This document shows positions 34,430-44,123 of a DNA stretch of 64,000 nt, piece by piece; position 1 is the stretch's first letter, and the number at the start of each line of letters is the position of its first letter. A program made the position numbers and the translations under genes. The DNA comes from DTFZ01 sp050260375 (GTDB lineage: Bacteria > Bacillota > Clostridia > Christensenellales > SZUA-584): contig JBLNCA010000015.1 of assembly GCA_050260375.1 (NCBI GenBank), forward strand, positions 32,268 through 96,267, read 5' to 3'. The notes under the pieces were generated by a model. The model searched no databases and was not told the origin of the DNA. It saw only the letters and a list, made by a program, of their open reading frames with translations.

Positions 34430-34819
34430 TCACACTTTGGCGCTGCGTTCTTTTAATATATCCCTTATCTCCTCTAAAAGCTGCTCTTCTCTGGGCGGCG
34501 TCTTTGGAGCTTCGGCCTTTGGCTTTTCGCGGCGAAGCTTGCTTAAAAGCTTTATAAACAGGAATATTGCCAGCGAGATTATCAGAAAGTCGACTACAGT
34601 CTGTATGAACATACCATAATTTATCGCGGCATCCCCTACGGTTATCTTTAAGTTTTCAAAGTTGATGCCGCCAGAAATAATGCCTATAGCCGGCATTATT
34701 ATGTCGTTGACGAGCGAAGAGACTATCTTGCCGAACGCGCCCCCGATAATGACGCCGACAGCCAGATCCAATACGTTGCCCTTTGAAATAAACGCCTTGA
34801 ATTCCTTTAACATAGACAT
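34430..34819 (-). CDS. mscL: Large-conductance mechanosensitive channel MscL
   Basis: 129 residues. AGGAGG precedes the ATG by 5 bases. The family signature KGNVLDLAVGVIIGGAFGKIVSSLVNDIIMP covers the first helix; the second helix is at about 68-92; the C-terminal helix bundle ends EEQLLEEIRDILK. It opens under membrane tension to release solutes on osmotic downshock. A separate MscS gene lies 1 kb away. Confidence 0.97.
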   Translation of the reverse strand: MSMLKEFKAFISKGNVLDLAVGVIIGGAFGKIVSSLVNDIIMPAIGIISGGINFENLKITVGDAAINYGMFIQTVVDFLIISLAIFLFIKLLSKLRREKPKAEAPKTPPREEQLLEEIRDILKERSAKV

Positions 34820-35027
34820 TTTTTCCTCCTGACCGCCTTAAAAAAAGCCTGCTGACTTTAGAAGGCGCCTATATTAATTTTGATATGGAAACATATGATT
34901 ATACATCGTTATTATACTGCGCGCCGTGTTCTAAATAAAGAGACGCCGCGCATATTATTTTGCGTATAAATATGGTAATATCATAACTGTACGCGTCGGC
35001 GTATAAACCGCATATCGGAGGATAACG

Positions 35028-35825
35028 ATGAAAAAGACCATCGGCGTAATATTTGCCGTCATGCTCGCTTTTGCGTGCGGGGCGGCCACGGCGTACGCGT
35101 CGCAAAACTATGTTATAGGCGGCCTTGGCTTGACGTTGGAACTGCCCGACGGCTGGACGGTGTTCACGAGGAACATGGACCCCGGCGACAAGGCGTTTGA
35201 GGCGATGGGCGCCGATAAGCAGACGGTGGACGAGTTCTTTCGCAAAAGCGGCATATATCTCGACGCGGTGAGCGAAGACAAGACGCTGGAGATAGCCGTT
35301 TCCGGCAGGAAAAACGCGGACGGCATATCCGACTTAAGCAGTCTTCCCGAAACGGAGAAGCAGAAAAAGCTCGGCGCTATCAGGGACATGCTCGCGCAGA
35401 ACTATACCGTAACGGCAACCTCGCAGTACGACGGCAGGCAGGCGACGTTCCTTTGCGCGGATATGAGCGCGTCGCTCAATGACGAGACGATATACATAAG
35501 GGAATACGCGACGGTAATAAACGGCAGCGACATTGCGATAACGATGTGCTCTTACTCAGGAGAGCTGACTGAGGAGAGCAAAGAAATATTGTCGGGCGTG
35601 ATGGAAAGCCTTGTTATAACCGAGGTGCTGGAGCAGGACGAAGCCCCGGCGGCAAGCAACGCCCCCGAGGCAGGCGGCTCGCAGGGAATACTCGGCGGCT
35701 CGTGGGTATGGGACGTTATAGCGGGAGTAACGGTATTGGGCTGCATAATCTACCTTTTACTCACTTCTTCCAAAAGAAAGGGCGACAAGCGCGACAAGGA
35801 AGGAAAAGAGCAGCCGGGTGCTTAG
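35028..35825 (+). CDS. Exported protein with C-terminal membrane anchor
   Basis: 265 residues. GGAGG 7 bases upstream. Signal peptide 1-25; a domain starting GLGLTLELPDGWTVFTRNM of about 170 residues resembling PsbP/DUF1795 folds and the outside domain of the gene at 29434; an Ala/Pro/Gly linker; one helix (about 226-246); and a basic tail, consistent with a type I membrane protein. The stop codon overlaps the stop of the convergent mscS gene. Confidence 0.72.
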   Translation: MKKTIGVIFAVMLAFACGAATAYASQNYVIGGLGLTLELPDGWTVFTRNMDPGDKAFEAMGADKQTVDEFFRKSGIYLDAVSEDKTLEIAVSGRKNADGISDLSSLPETEKQKKLGAIRDMLAQNYTVTATSQYDGRQATFLCADMSASLNDETIYIREYATVINGSDIAITMCSYSGELTEESKEILSGVMESLVITEVLEQDEAPAASNAPEAGGSQGILGGSWVWDVIAGVTVLGCIIYLLLTSSKRKGDKRDKEGKEQPGA

Positions 35826-36871
35826 CTCTCGGTTTGCAGGTACACCGTTCTTGCAGGAAAAGCGAACTCTGCGCCGAGCCTGTCGAGCTCGTCCTTGAGC
35901 GCCAATATTATGGACTGCTGTATGTCCATATACAGGTTGTAATCCTGGCTCAATACGTAATAGGCGGCCTCGAATACGAGGCTGGAGTCGCCTATCTCCT
36001 TAAGATGCGCGCGGTCGAATCTCGCGCTGTCTATGCCGTCTATTATGTTCTTTACCTTTTCAGGTATCGCCCGCAGCTTGTCGGTCGGCGTGGAATACGT
36101 CACGTTGAAGGAAAACACTACGCGGCGGTTCTCCATGCGCTTGTAGTTTTTAAGGCGCGAATTAGTAAGGTCTTTGTTGGAGAATATAAGCTGCTCGCCG
36201 TTGATGCTTCTAAGACGCGTCGTCTTTATGCCTACGTGCTCCACCGTGCCCATGAGGTCGTCCACGACTACAAAATCGTCTATCTCGAACGGTCGGTCGA
36301 AGAATATCGTAATAAAGCTGAACACGTCCTCGAGCACGGCCTGCGCCGCGAACGCTACGGCTATGCCGCCAATGCCCAAGCCCGCAACGAGCGCGGATAT
36401 ATGCACGCCTATGTTTTCAAGGAACAAAAGCAGCGCGCATACCCATATAAGCGCCTTTATAATTGCGCCTATCCATCGTACCGCCAGCTTGTCGACTTTC
36501 TTCTGCTTTTTCTCAAGCGCCTTGTTGAAAAAGTATATGAACACCGAAGACACTATGGACGCGCCGAAAATCATGGTTAACGCAAAAGCGATTATATCCA
36601 CCGCGCTGCTTACGCCAGAGCCGAGCTTGAGCCATTTTGTGTTGAGGTAGACTGCGCCTATGAGAAGCAGCGGCACGACATATTTTCTGAACGAGCGCGC
36701 AGCCAGGTCGTCGAATGACGCAGGCGTTTTTTTCGCCCACTCGGTAAGGCGGTTCAGCAGCAGTCGCCTTGCGAACAGTATTACGATTATGCTCGCTGCC
36801 AGCGATCCTAAGAATACCAGGTAGTCGAGCACCGTATTGCCCCAGAACTTCAGCTTGAAAAATTCCTCCAT
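35822..36871 (-). CDS. Small-conductance mechanosensitive channel (MscS family)
   Basis: 349 residues from ATG 36871, preceded by AGGAGG. Four membrane helices; the pore helix region LVAGLGIGGIAVAFAAQAVLEDVFSFITIFFDRPFEIDDFV is the family signature, followed by the beta domain (GTVEHVGIKTTRLRSINGEQLIFSN) and the C-terminal alpha-beta domain. It releases solutes under tension. Its last bases overlap the stop codon of the convergent gene at 35028 by 4 bases. Confidence 0.94.
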   Translation of the reverse strand: MEEFFKLKFWGNTVLDYLVFLGSLAASIIVILFARRLLLNRLTEWAKKTPASFDDLAARSFRKYVVPLLLIGAVYLNTKWLKLGSGVSSAVDIIAFALTMIFGASIVSSVFIYFFNKALEKKQKKVDKLAVRWIGAIIKALIWVCALLLFLENIGVHISALVAGLGIGGIAVAFAAQAVLEDVFSFITIFFDRPFEIDDFVVVDDLMGTVEHVGIKTTRLRSINGEQLIFSNKDLTNSRLKNYKRMENRRVVFSFNVTYSTPTDKLRAIPEKVKNIIDGIDSARFDRAHLKEIGDSSLVFEAAYYVLSQDYNLYMDIQQSIILALKDELDRLGAEFAFPARTVYLQTES

Positions 36872-37006
36872 GTTTCCTCCTGCCGCCAGTATATTTAAAG
36901 CGTAACACATATAGAAGAATTCTTTCAAACCGCACAAAAAAAGTCACAAAACGACAGTATTTGGGGCTAGAGTATCCTTGCATAAGGGGCGGCTGAGCAT
37001 AGAGCA

Positions 37007-37525
37007 TCATTTAAGCTTTTGCGTATACAGCGGCACATACGTAAGCCTGCCCGACTGCCGCGTGCTTTCAAACAGTATGAATTCGCCCACAGTAAAGCGG
37101 CGCTCTCCATGGGGGATAGAGGATATGTCGCAGCCGGGCGCGGTATTGAACTCGCGGGCGAGCGTTATGTGCGGGCGGTAAGGCCTTTGCTCCTTGGCAA
37201 TGCCTAAGATATGGAGCGCGTCCTCAAGGCGGGAGACGAGCGAAGTGAGCCCAAGGGTGTCTCCGCCAACCTCTGCTGAAACTATGCCCGACCTGTTGAA
37301 CGCTTTTACGCCATACAGCTCGAGCTCGAACGGCTCTCCGGCGGCCCGCTTCATGGCCTCCTGTATGTGCTTTATAAGGTGCGGCGGCGTTTCTCCCAGG
37401 AACTTTAGCGTAAGATGCAGGTTGTCGGCAAGCGTGAAATTGCCGCTGCCGCACTTCTTAAGCGCATTCTGCAGCGATATAAGATAGTCGTCGCAGCCTG
37501 TTTTTATACCTATGAACAATCGCAT
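37007..37525 (-). CDS. thpR: RNA 2',3'-cyclic phosphodiesterase (2H/LigT family)
   Basis: 172 residues with the two HxTL catalytic motifs, HLTL (near 37) and HITL (near 119), in contexts NLHLTLKFLGE and YRPHITLAREF. The family opens 2',3'-cyclic phosphates on RNA ends. Length is normal. AAGGAAG lies about 9 bases before the ATG. Confidence 0.92.
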   Translation of the reverse strand: MRLFIGIKTGCDDYLISLQNALKKCGSGNFTLADNLHLTLKFLGETPPHLIKHIQEAMKRAAGEPFELELYGVKAFNRSGIVSAEVGGDTLGLTSLVSRLEDALHILGIAKEQRPYRPHITLAREFNTAPGCDISSIPHGERRFTVGEFILFESTRQSGRLTYVPLYTQKLK

Positions 37526-38313
37526 GACTTTTACTTCCTTTCGCCGTTATAATAGCATAAAAGCGGCAATAAATCATTAAAGCTTTTACTGCGGGCGGAT
37601 AACGCTGTGTTGGGTGAAAGGGGAATACCCTATCTGCGCTCCGCGCCACTTCCCCTTAAAGGGGAAGCTATTAAAAAGGCTCCCCTTTTACCCACCCCAA
37701 CGAATAAAGTCCGTTGGGGGCCCCAGACGGGGAACTGTCCAGCACTAGATTGTAGGTCTTTCTTTTATGCCTGACAATCTAGTGTTGGGCTGAAGGGTGC
37801 CCGTAACCTCTAACGAGCTGTAAGCGGGCGGGTATACTCTTTCAGGGCACACGGCGGAGACCCGCCCCTACAATAGGAAAGATGAGCCTAAGCGCGTAGG
37901 GGCGACCTGTGGTCGCCAGAATTCGGTACATGGATCAGGCATCCGAAGAACGCCCTAGAGTGTCAAGTACCCCTCATATGTCATTCCGAACGTAAGTGAG
38001 GAATCTTAACAAAAGATGCTTTATCAATAACCTGAGGCGTCCAAAGGGCGATTCTAAGATGGTTATATTACGTAGAAGAGGGCCTACTTGTACTCCGAAG
38101 GGGTGTGCGCCCTCCCGTTACACGGATTATCTGGACGGTATTTCACGGGCGGGTATACCCTTTCAGGGCACACGGCGGAGACCCGCCCCTACAATAGGAA
38201 AGATAGGCCTGAGCATGTAGGGGCGACCTGTGGTCGCCAGAATGCGTGCGATGTTATATGGTAAAAACAAAGGGAGGCATTCGAGCCTCCCGCGATAAAC
38301 GATATAAAGCATG
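37526..38313. repeat. 790-bp intergenic repeat cluster
   Basis: No gene. Holds GGCGCTCCGCGCC/CTTCCCC..GGGGAAG (37627-37670), a partner of the 34080 module (37680-37790), a GCGGGT..ACCCGC CCCTAC hairpin (37828-37870), a GTAG-footed hairpin with stem GGCGACC/GGTCGCC (37896-37917), a truncated MITE (37980-38018), GAGGGC..GCCCTC (38078-38116), a second GCGGGT..ACCCGC (38148-38192), and a second GTAG GGGCGACC..GGTCGCC (38217-38238). The pair 37828-37917 is repeated almost exactly at 38148-38238, i.e. a segmental copy. Confidence 0.75.
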
Positions 38314-39201
38314 CTATTTGGCTATCCACGAACGTTTCGAGAGCCGCCATATCGACAGCAGGAAGAACAGCACGCCCGACGCGGCTATTATTAGCGCCAT
38401 CATCCACGGCTCTACGCGCGTATCGCCGAAATACATATATATGCCCTGACTAACGGCGTATTGCTCGCCCGCCGGTGCAGCCGGGCCAGTGAACACCTGC
38501 GCCATCGGCGCCGCCGTGAATATATCGCGCAGCCAGAGGGCGGTATACGTAAACGGCAGGAACTTCATAAACGTGACGATAGCTTCGGGCAGTACGCCCA
38601 CCGGCACATATATGCCCGTTAAGAACCCTATAAGCGTGCCGACTATCGTGCTCAGCGCCGCAAAAGCTTTTATCGACTTGATAAAGCTTACTATGAAACA
38701 CACGAACGATGAAAACGCGAATATGCTGAGAAGTAATATGCCGAGTATTTCGAGCATCTCAATGGGAGAGAGCAGCTCTCCGCCCGACGCGACGATATAC
38801 GCTTCGGATATAATGAATGCAATAACGTTCATTATAGTGGATATTACTGCGGAAGACACCATATAGCCTGCCACGAGATGGCCGCGTTTTAAAGGCGCCA
38901 CAAAGAAGTCTTTTACGCGCCCGCGCACTACGTCCTCCACCATGGTGCCATATGCGCCGAGGCTGACTGTAATCGTGCTAACCGAGAGCGTACCCGCGAG
39001 TATCCACGAGTTGACAAGCCACGCCGCGGTGTTAGCGTCCATGCCTGTTCCCCTTGTTATTTCCTGCACCTGTATGTTGCCGAGAAACAGCGCGTATAGC
39101 ATAATGATGATTATTATGGCCATCATAGAGAAGAACACCGAAGCTTTGTCCCTGAAAAACAGCTTCATGTTGCGTGATACAAGCTTTCCTGCCGCGCTCA
39201 T
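38314..39201 (-). CDS. ABC-2 type transporter permease
   Basis: 295 residues from ATG 39201. Six membrane helices with a large first outside loop and the ABC-2 pattern MVEDVVRGRVKDFFVAPLKRGHLVAGYM. The ATG shares one base with the stop of the ATPase gene (TGATG), so the two are translationally coupled. With the ATPase it makes an exporter of the DrrAB class, which removes drugs or lipids. Confidence 0.92.
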   Translation of the reverse strand: MSAAGKLVSRNMKLFFRDKASVFFSMMAIIIIIMLYALFLGNIQVQEITRGTGMDANTAAWLVNSWILAGTLSVSTITVSLGAYGTMVEDVVRGRVKDFFVAPLKRGHLVAGYMVSSAVISTIMNVIAFIISEAYIVASGGELLSPIEMLEILGILLLSIFAFSSFVCFIVSFIKSIKAFAALSTIVGTLIGFLTGIYVPVGVLPEAIVTFMKFLPFTYTALWLRDIFTAAPMAQVFTGPAAPAGEQYAVSQGIYMYFGDTRVEPWMMALIIAASGVLFFLLSIWRLSKRSWIAK

Positions 39202-40127
39202 CAGCTGACACCCCCTTCGCGTATAGCGTGTCCCGTAAGCGCCATGAACACATCGTCCATGCTGCCTCGCACCACCTCGAACTGGAACACGTGCTTCTCT
39301 ATCTTTTTGAGCAGTTCGAGCGCTTCCATGCTCGAGCCGCATTTGACCGTTATAAGCCCGCGGTCTTCCTCGTATTTTACGCCCATGGCGTCGAGCTGTT
39401 CTTTAAGCCCGCCAATGTTTTTGGGCTGTATTTTCAGATAATCGCTGCTGTATTTAAGGCGCAGCTCTTCGGGAGTGCCCTGCGCCGCTATCCTGCCCTT
39501 ATCTATAATTGCGACTTTGTGGGCGCTGGCGGCCTCCTCCATGTAATGCGTCGTCATGAACACCGTCATGCCCGTGCTTTTCTGCAGGTTTTCCACCGTC
39601 TCCCATACCTTGAGCCTCGTCTGCGGGTCGAGCCCGGTGGTCGGCTCGTCAAGAAAGAGTATTTTCGGCCTGTGCATTAGCCCGCGCGCCATGTCTACGC
39701 GCCGCCTCTGCCCGCCCGAGAGTTTGCCGTACCTGCGCCCGAGTATGTCCGTAATGGACACCGCCTCCGCCACTTCCCCAACGCGCTGCTTTATGACGCT
39801 GGCAGGAAGGTTATAAAGCCCCGCTCTCGTTTCGAGGTTTTCCCTCACCGTAAGAAGGTCGTCCAGCACCGACTCCTGAAACACCACGCCTATGCACGAG
39901 CGCACATGGGCGCTGTCCTTTACCGCGTCGTATCCTGAAACCATGACGCTGCCCGCCGTTATCTCCGTCGTGGAGCAAATGGAATTGATAGTGCTGGATT
40001 TGCCCGCGCCGTTAGGCCCCAGAAACGCAAACAGCGTGCCTTCGTCCACGTCGAACGATATACCGTCCACAGCCAGCACGTCGCCGTACTTTTTCACAAG
40101 CCCGCGGACCTCTATGGATTTCCCCAA
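39201..40127 (-). CDS. ABC transporter ATP-binding protein (DrrA-like)
   Basis: 308 residues. I place the start at TTG 40127, which follows a full GGAGGTGA site by 5 to 8 bases; the frame upstream to 40196 lacks one. Walker A GPNGAGKSS, Q-loop VVFQES, signature LSGGQRRRVDMARG, Walker B ILFLDEPTTGLDPQT, and a C-terminal DrrA-type tail. It powers the coupled permease. Confidence 0.94.
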   Translation of the reverse strand: MGKSIEVRGLVKKYGDVLAVDGISFDVDEGTLFAFLGPNGAGKSSTINSICSTTEITAGSVMVSGYDAVKDSAHVRSCIGVVFQESVLDDLLTVRENLETRAGLYNLPASVIKQRVGEVAEAVSITDILGRRYGKLSGGQRRRVDMARGLMHRPKILFLDEPTTGLDPQTRLKVWETVENLQKSTGMTVFMTTHYMEEAASAHKVAIIDKGRIAAQGTPEELRLKYSSDYLKIQPKNIGGLKEQLDAMGVKYEEDRGLITVKCGSSMEALELLKKIEKHVFQFEVVRGSMDDVFMALTGHAIREGGVS

Positions 40128-40743
40128 AATTTTCACCTCCGAAATAATCTCATAAAATGCAAAAATATAAGTGCACATGCAGATTATAGCATACACAATA
40201 TCAGCCGTGTAGTGTTTTTATTCCAAAAAATGCAGTGAAATTCCCTAACAATATGAAATATTCATCAGAGCGCGTAGGGGCGGCCTGTGGCCGCCAGATA
40301 TGATGCAGGCGGGCGGACATACCCTTTCAGGGCACACGGCAGAGGTCCGCCTCTACAATATGAAAGATATACCAGAGCGCATAGGGGCGGTCTTGGGCCG
40401 CCAGAATGTGGAACAGAAAAGCAGAAGCAGACCCTAAAGAAACATTCTCCGCTTATCGGCGCTTCGTGATACTTCCCCTGCCGGGGTCCCCGGCGAACAA
40501 AGTTCGTTGGGGTAGGTGAAAGGGGAAGCAAGGTCATCGATAAAGTATATTTTGTCATTAAGAAGGAGCGCAGCGACCGAATTATATTAAAGAAGAAAGG
40601 AGTTTGATTAAGATTTCCGTTCCTTCAGACATTTGCGTCCGGAATGTTATGGTAGGTCATTCTATTAACAATTGCCCTTCTCTATGTTAATCTGTTTACG
40701 CTTATGGTAAAATTTAAAAATCAACTGTCGGGAGTATATCGAT
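40128..40743. repeat. 600-bp intergenic repeat cluster
   Basis: No gene. Contains a GTAG-footed hairpin GGCGGCC TGT GGCCGCC (40274-40295), a GGCGGAC..GTCCGCC hairpin ending CTCTAC (40310-40358), a GGCGGTC..GGCCGCC copy (40380-40401), the GGCGCTTCGTG/CTTCCCC element with CCCCGGCGAACAAAGTTCGTTGGGG (40453-40530), and a diverged MITE (40554-40648). Confidence 0.7.
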
Positions 40744-41892
40744 ATGAGCAATAGCAAGGTAGCCGTAATGCAGTGCGGCTCTTATGACATCGGCGAATTA
40801 ACAGATAAGATAAACGCTGGAGCGGAGCTTTTGGGCGGCTGGGGCAGGTGGCTTAAGCCCGGCATGAACGTGCTTTTGAAGGTGAACCTTATTGGCCCGA
40901 TGCCCGAATCGGCGGCGGTGACGCACCCGGAGTTCGTGCGCGCCGTAACGCGCATAGTAAAGAGTTTCGGCTGCAATGTATGGATAGGCGACAGCGCGGG
41001 AGGCGCCATAGGGGGGAAGTCCCAGACGGGGAGAAGCTTTAAGGTGTCGGGGCTCGAGGACATGGCAAACGAAGAGGGCGCCGAGATAAAGAACTTCGAC
41101 AAGGAAGGCGTCGTGGAGAAGGCGGGGCTGGGCGGCGAGAAGATGTTCTTGGCAAAGCCGCTTTATGAGGCGGACGCGATAATAAACCTGCCGAAGCTTA
41201 AAACGCATATGTCGGCGACATATACGGGCGCGGTGAAAAACCTGTTCGGCTGCGTGCCGGGGCAGAAGAAGGCGGAATACCACAAGAATTTCCCAACGCC
41301 ACAGGCTTTCGGCGAGGTTATATGCGGCATCAACAAGGCTGTTAAAGTAAGCCTTAACATAATGGACGGCATACTCGCCATGGACAAGCAGGGCCCGGTT
41401 ACGGGTCGCGTATACGAAGCGGGCAAAATACTGATAAGCGAGGATTCGCTTGCGCTGGACGCCGTGGCGGCGCACATGGCAGGCGCGCGCTTAGAGAACA
41501 TACCGTTCTATTCGCCGGCGGTAAAGCAGCGTATAGGCGAGTGGGACCTTGGCCGCATTGAGGTATGCGGGGACTATAGCGCCCCGCCGAAGCTTGCGGG
41601 CTTCAAAATCCCGCGGTCGCTTATTACAGGGCGCGGCGGCGGGCCGGCTATGAAGTTTATCGTCGATCTGCTAAAGACGCGGCCGCGTATGGACCTTGAC
41701 AGGTGCAAGGGCTGCAACGTGTGCGTGGACAGCTGTCCGGTTAAGGCGATAGACAGGGAGACAAAACGCATAGACTACTCAACGTGCATAGAGTGCATGT
41801 GCTGCCACGAATTGTGCGTCCACAAGGCGGTAAAGCTGGTACATGCAAACCGCCTGATGAGGCTGTTTTCGAGGCTGAAAAAAGAGGACTGA
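40744..41892 (+). CDS. DUF362 protein with C-terminal 2x[4Fe-4S] ferredoxin domain
   Basis: 382 residues. GGGAG 9 bases before the ATG. Residues 1-290 form the DUF362 domain (VLLKVNLIG, VWIGDSAGG, NLPKLKTHMSATYTGAVKNLFG). The C-terminal part has two clusters of cysteines, CKGCNVCVDSCP and CIECMCCHELC, each for one [4Fe-4S] cluster. Such proteins are common in anaerobes and are presumed electron carriers or cofactor-assembly factors; no partner oxidoreductase is adjacent. Confidence 0.9.
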   Translation: MSNSKVAVMQCGSYDIGELTDKINAGAELLGGWGRWLKPGMNVLLKVNLIGPMPESAAVTHPEFVRAVTRIVKSFGCNVWIGDSAGGAIGGKSQTGRSFKVSGLEDMANEEGAEIKNFDKEGVVEKAGLGGEKMFLAKPLYEADAIINLPKLKTHMSATYTGAVKNLFGCVPGQKKAEYHKNFPTPQAFGEVICGINKAVKVSLNIMDGILAMDKQGPVTGRVYEAGKILISEDSLALDAVAAHMAGARLENIPFYSPAVKQRIGEWDLGRIEVCGDYSAPPKLAGFKIPRSLITGRGGGPAMKFIVDLLKTRPRMDLDRCKGCNVCVDSCPVKAIDRETKRIDYSTCIECMCCHELCVHKAVKLVHANRLMRLFSRLKKED

Positions 41893-41915
41893 CAAGTGCG
41901 CCGCCAGATGAATTT

Positions 41916-42092
41916 GTAGGGAGGGCCTTCTTGTACTCCGAAGGGGTGCGTGCCCTCCTGAGTTGAGTCAGAATGTGGGCGGGTGCGGAGACCCGCCCCT
42001 ACGATATGAAAGAAACGTCACAGCATGTAGGGGCGACCTGTGGTCGCCAGAATGTGGAGCGAATAAGGCGGGCGTTCAAAGAACGCCCCTAC
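41916..42092 (+). repeat. Two successive REPINs
   Basis: First: GTAGGGAGGGCC..GCCCTCC then GGCGGGT GCGGAG ACCCGCC CCTAC (41916-42002). Second: GTAGGGGCGACC TGT GGTCGCC (42027-42048) then GGGCGTTC AAA GAACGCC CCTAC (to 42092). Both have the feet outward and an AGAATGTGG linker. Confidence 0.8.
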
Positions 42093-42111
42093 GAATATGA
42101 TGGGGCGTAAT

Positions 42112-44088
42112 TCACACCCTTATAGCGCGCAGGGAGTTGAGTATCGCGAGCAGCGCGACACCTACGTCCGCGAACACCGCCTCCCACATGGTGGCGACGC
42201 CTCCCGCGCCGAGTATCAGCACTGCGGCTTTTACGGCCATCGCAAGTGCTATGTTCTCCACTACTATGCGCCGCGTTTTGCGCGCTATGCGTATGGCGGG
42301 CGCAAGGCGCGAAGGGTTGTCGTCCATTATCACTATGTCGGCGGCCTCTATCGCGGCGTCGGAGCCCAAAGCGCCCATTGCGACGCCAATGTCGGCGCGC
42401 GCCAATACAGGCGCGTCGTTTATGCCGTCGCCCACAAACGCGACCTTGCCTCCGCTCTCCGATATCAGCTCTTCAACAAGCCTTACCTTGTCTTCGGGCA
42501 GCAATTCTGAGTAAAACGCGTCGATCTCCAAAGTTTCCGCCACGCGCTTCGCGCTTCCCTCCCGGTCGCCAGTGAGCATGACTGCGCGCCGGACGCCCGC
42601 CTGCCTTAAGTCGGCTATCGCCTGTTTCGCGCCCTGTTTTATCGCGTCCTCTAAGTATACCGCTCCCGCGGGCTTGCCGCAGAATGTTACATATACGGCG
42701 CTGGAGCCCGATTCGCACAGCTGTATGCCGTTTGAGCCGAGCAGCGCCGCGCTGCCCGCGAGCACTTCTTTGCCGTTAATGGCTGCCTTTATGCCGCGCC
42801 CGGATATTTCCTCGTAATCCGTTATGTCCGCACTGCTTATGGTATTGCCGGAGCTTTCAAACGCCTTGACTATCGATTTTGCTATTGGGTGCGTGGAGTT
42901 GCTCTCCGCGTATGCCGCGAGCCTTAGCACGTCCTGCTCCGAAAACCCTTCGTACGCCTCTATGCGCGATACGCTGAATACGCCCTCGGTGAGCGTGCCT
43001 GTTTTGTCGAAAACCACCGTTTTAACGTCGCGTAGCGCGTCTAGATAGTTGCCGCCCTTTACGAGCACGCCTTTGCGCGAAGCAGCGCCTATGCCGCCGA
43101 AAAACCCTAAAGGTATCGATATGACGAGTGCGCACGGGCAGGATACGACCAGGAATATCAGCGCCCTTTCAAGCCATCCGGAGAACGCTTCGCCCAGTAT
43201 CAGCGGCGGCGCAAGCGCTATCAGCGCCGCAGCAAGCACTACGGCGGGCGTATACACGCGCGCGAACCTGCTTATGAAGTTCTCCGCAGGCGCTTTGCGC
43301 TCGGCTGCGCGCTCCACGAGCTCGAGTATCCTTGAAACGGCGCTCTCTGAGTAAGGCTTTTCTACACGTACTTCGAGCAAACCGTTTTGGTTTATGAACC
43401 CCGAATAAACGGCGTCGCCCGCGGAAAGCGCGCGGGGTACGGACTCGCCCGTCAGCGCGGAAGTATCGGCGTACGAACTGCCGCTCAGCACCACGCCGTC
43501 CAGCGGTACTCGCTCGCCCGGCTTTATTACTATTGTGTCGCCCGCGTTAACCTCTTCGGGCGATACCTTTATATACTCGGAGCCCGTCTTTAGATTCGCG
43601 TATTCGGGCTTTATATCCATAAGGCTTGCTATGGAACGCCGCGACCGCCGCACCATAAGCGACTGGAACAGCTCTCCCACCTGATAAAGCAGCATCACCG
43701 CGACGGCTTCAGGGTATTCTTTAATCGTAAAAGCGCCTATCGTGGCTAAGGACATAAGAAAGTTCTCGTCGAACACCTTGCCTTTGGACATGTTTCGCGC
43801 GGCGTGCAGCAGCACATCGCCCCCTATGACTAAGTACGCCGCAATAAACAGCGCAATGCTGTATACGGGCGGCAGGGACAGCAAAAGAGCCGCGGCGTAT
43901 ACGGCTACGCCCGCGGCGAGGCGTATTATAACGGTTATAACGCTGTCTTCGCGCGTCTCGCAATAAGAGCAGCATTCAGACTGGCACTGATGCTGTATGT
44001 TATCGGCATGGTGCTTCTGGCCGGGCAGCAGCTCGCGTCCGCAGCCGCAGGGACAAAGCTCGCATTTATGTTCCAGCTTAAGTTCCAT
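42112..44088 (-). CDS. Heavy-metal P-type ATPase (Zn/Cd/Pb exporter type)
   Basis: 658 residues. The N-terminus lacks an HMA domain and instead has a Cys/His cluster (CELCPCGCGRELL; QHQCQSECCSYC). Helices include the metal-binding CPC motif in SCPCALVISIPLG; the actuator has TGES; the phosphorylated Asp is in FDKTGTLTEG; the nucleotide pocket has STHPIAK; the hinge is GDGINDAPVLARADIGVAMG. The CPC motif and the divergent CadC-like ArsR sensor point to Zn2+/Cd2+/Pb2+ rather than copper. Its promoter overlaps the shared operator. Confidence 0.95.
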   Translation of the reverse strand: MELKLEHKCELCPCGCGRELLPGQKHHADNIQHQCQSECCSYCETREDSVITVIIRLAAGVAVYAAALLLSLPPVYSIALFIAAYLVIGGDVLLHAARNMSKGKVFDENFLMSLATIGAFTIKEYPEAVAVMLLYQVGELFQSLMVRRSRRSIASLMDIKPEYANLKTGSEYIKVSPEEVNAGDTIVIKPGERVPLDGVVLSGSSYADTSALTGESVPRALSAGDAVYSGFINQNGLLEVRVEKPYSESAVSRILELVERAAERKAPAENFISRFARVYTPAVVLAAALIALAPPLILGEAFSGWLERALIFLVVSCPCALVISIPLGFFGGIGAASRKGVLVKGGNYLDALRDVKTVVFDKTGTLTEGVFSVSRIEAYEGFSEQDVLRLAAYAESNSTHPIAKSIVKAFESSGNTISSADITDYEEISGRGIKAAINGKEVLAGSAALLGSNGIQLCESGSSAVYVTFCGKPAGAVYLEDAIKQGAKQAIADLRQAGVRRAVMLTGDREGSAKRVAETLEIDAFYSELLPEDKVRLVEELISESGGKVAFVGDGINDAPVLARADIGVAMGALGSDAAIEAADIVIMDDNPSRLAPAIRIARKTRRIVVENIALAMAVKAAVLILGAGGVATMWEAVFADVGVALLAILNSLRAIRV

Positions 44089-44123
44089 AATAAAGCCTCC
44101 TGTTTTAAGTCTCGTAACGCGGC

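Noticed and set aside
39202..39342. Upstream extension of the ABC permease
   Set aside because: It overlaps the ATPase gene by 140 bases; the ATG at 39201 is coupled to the ATPase stop codon and begins at the usual point of the family.
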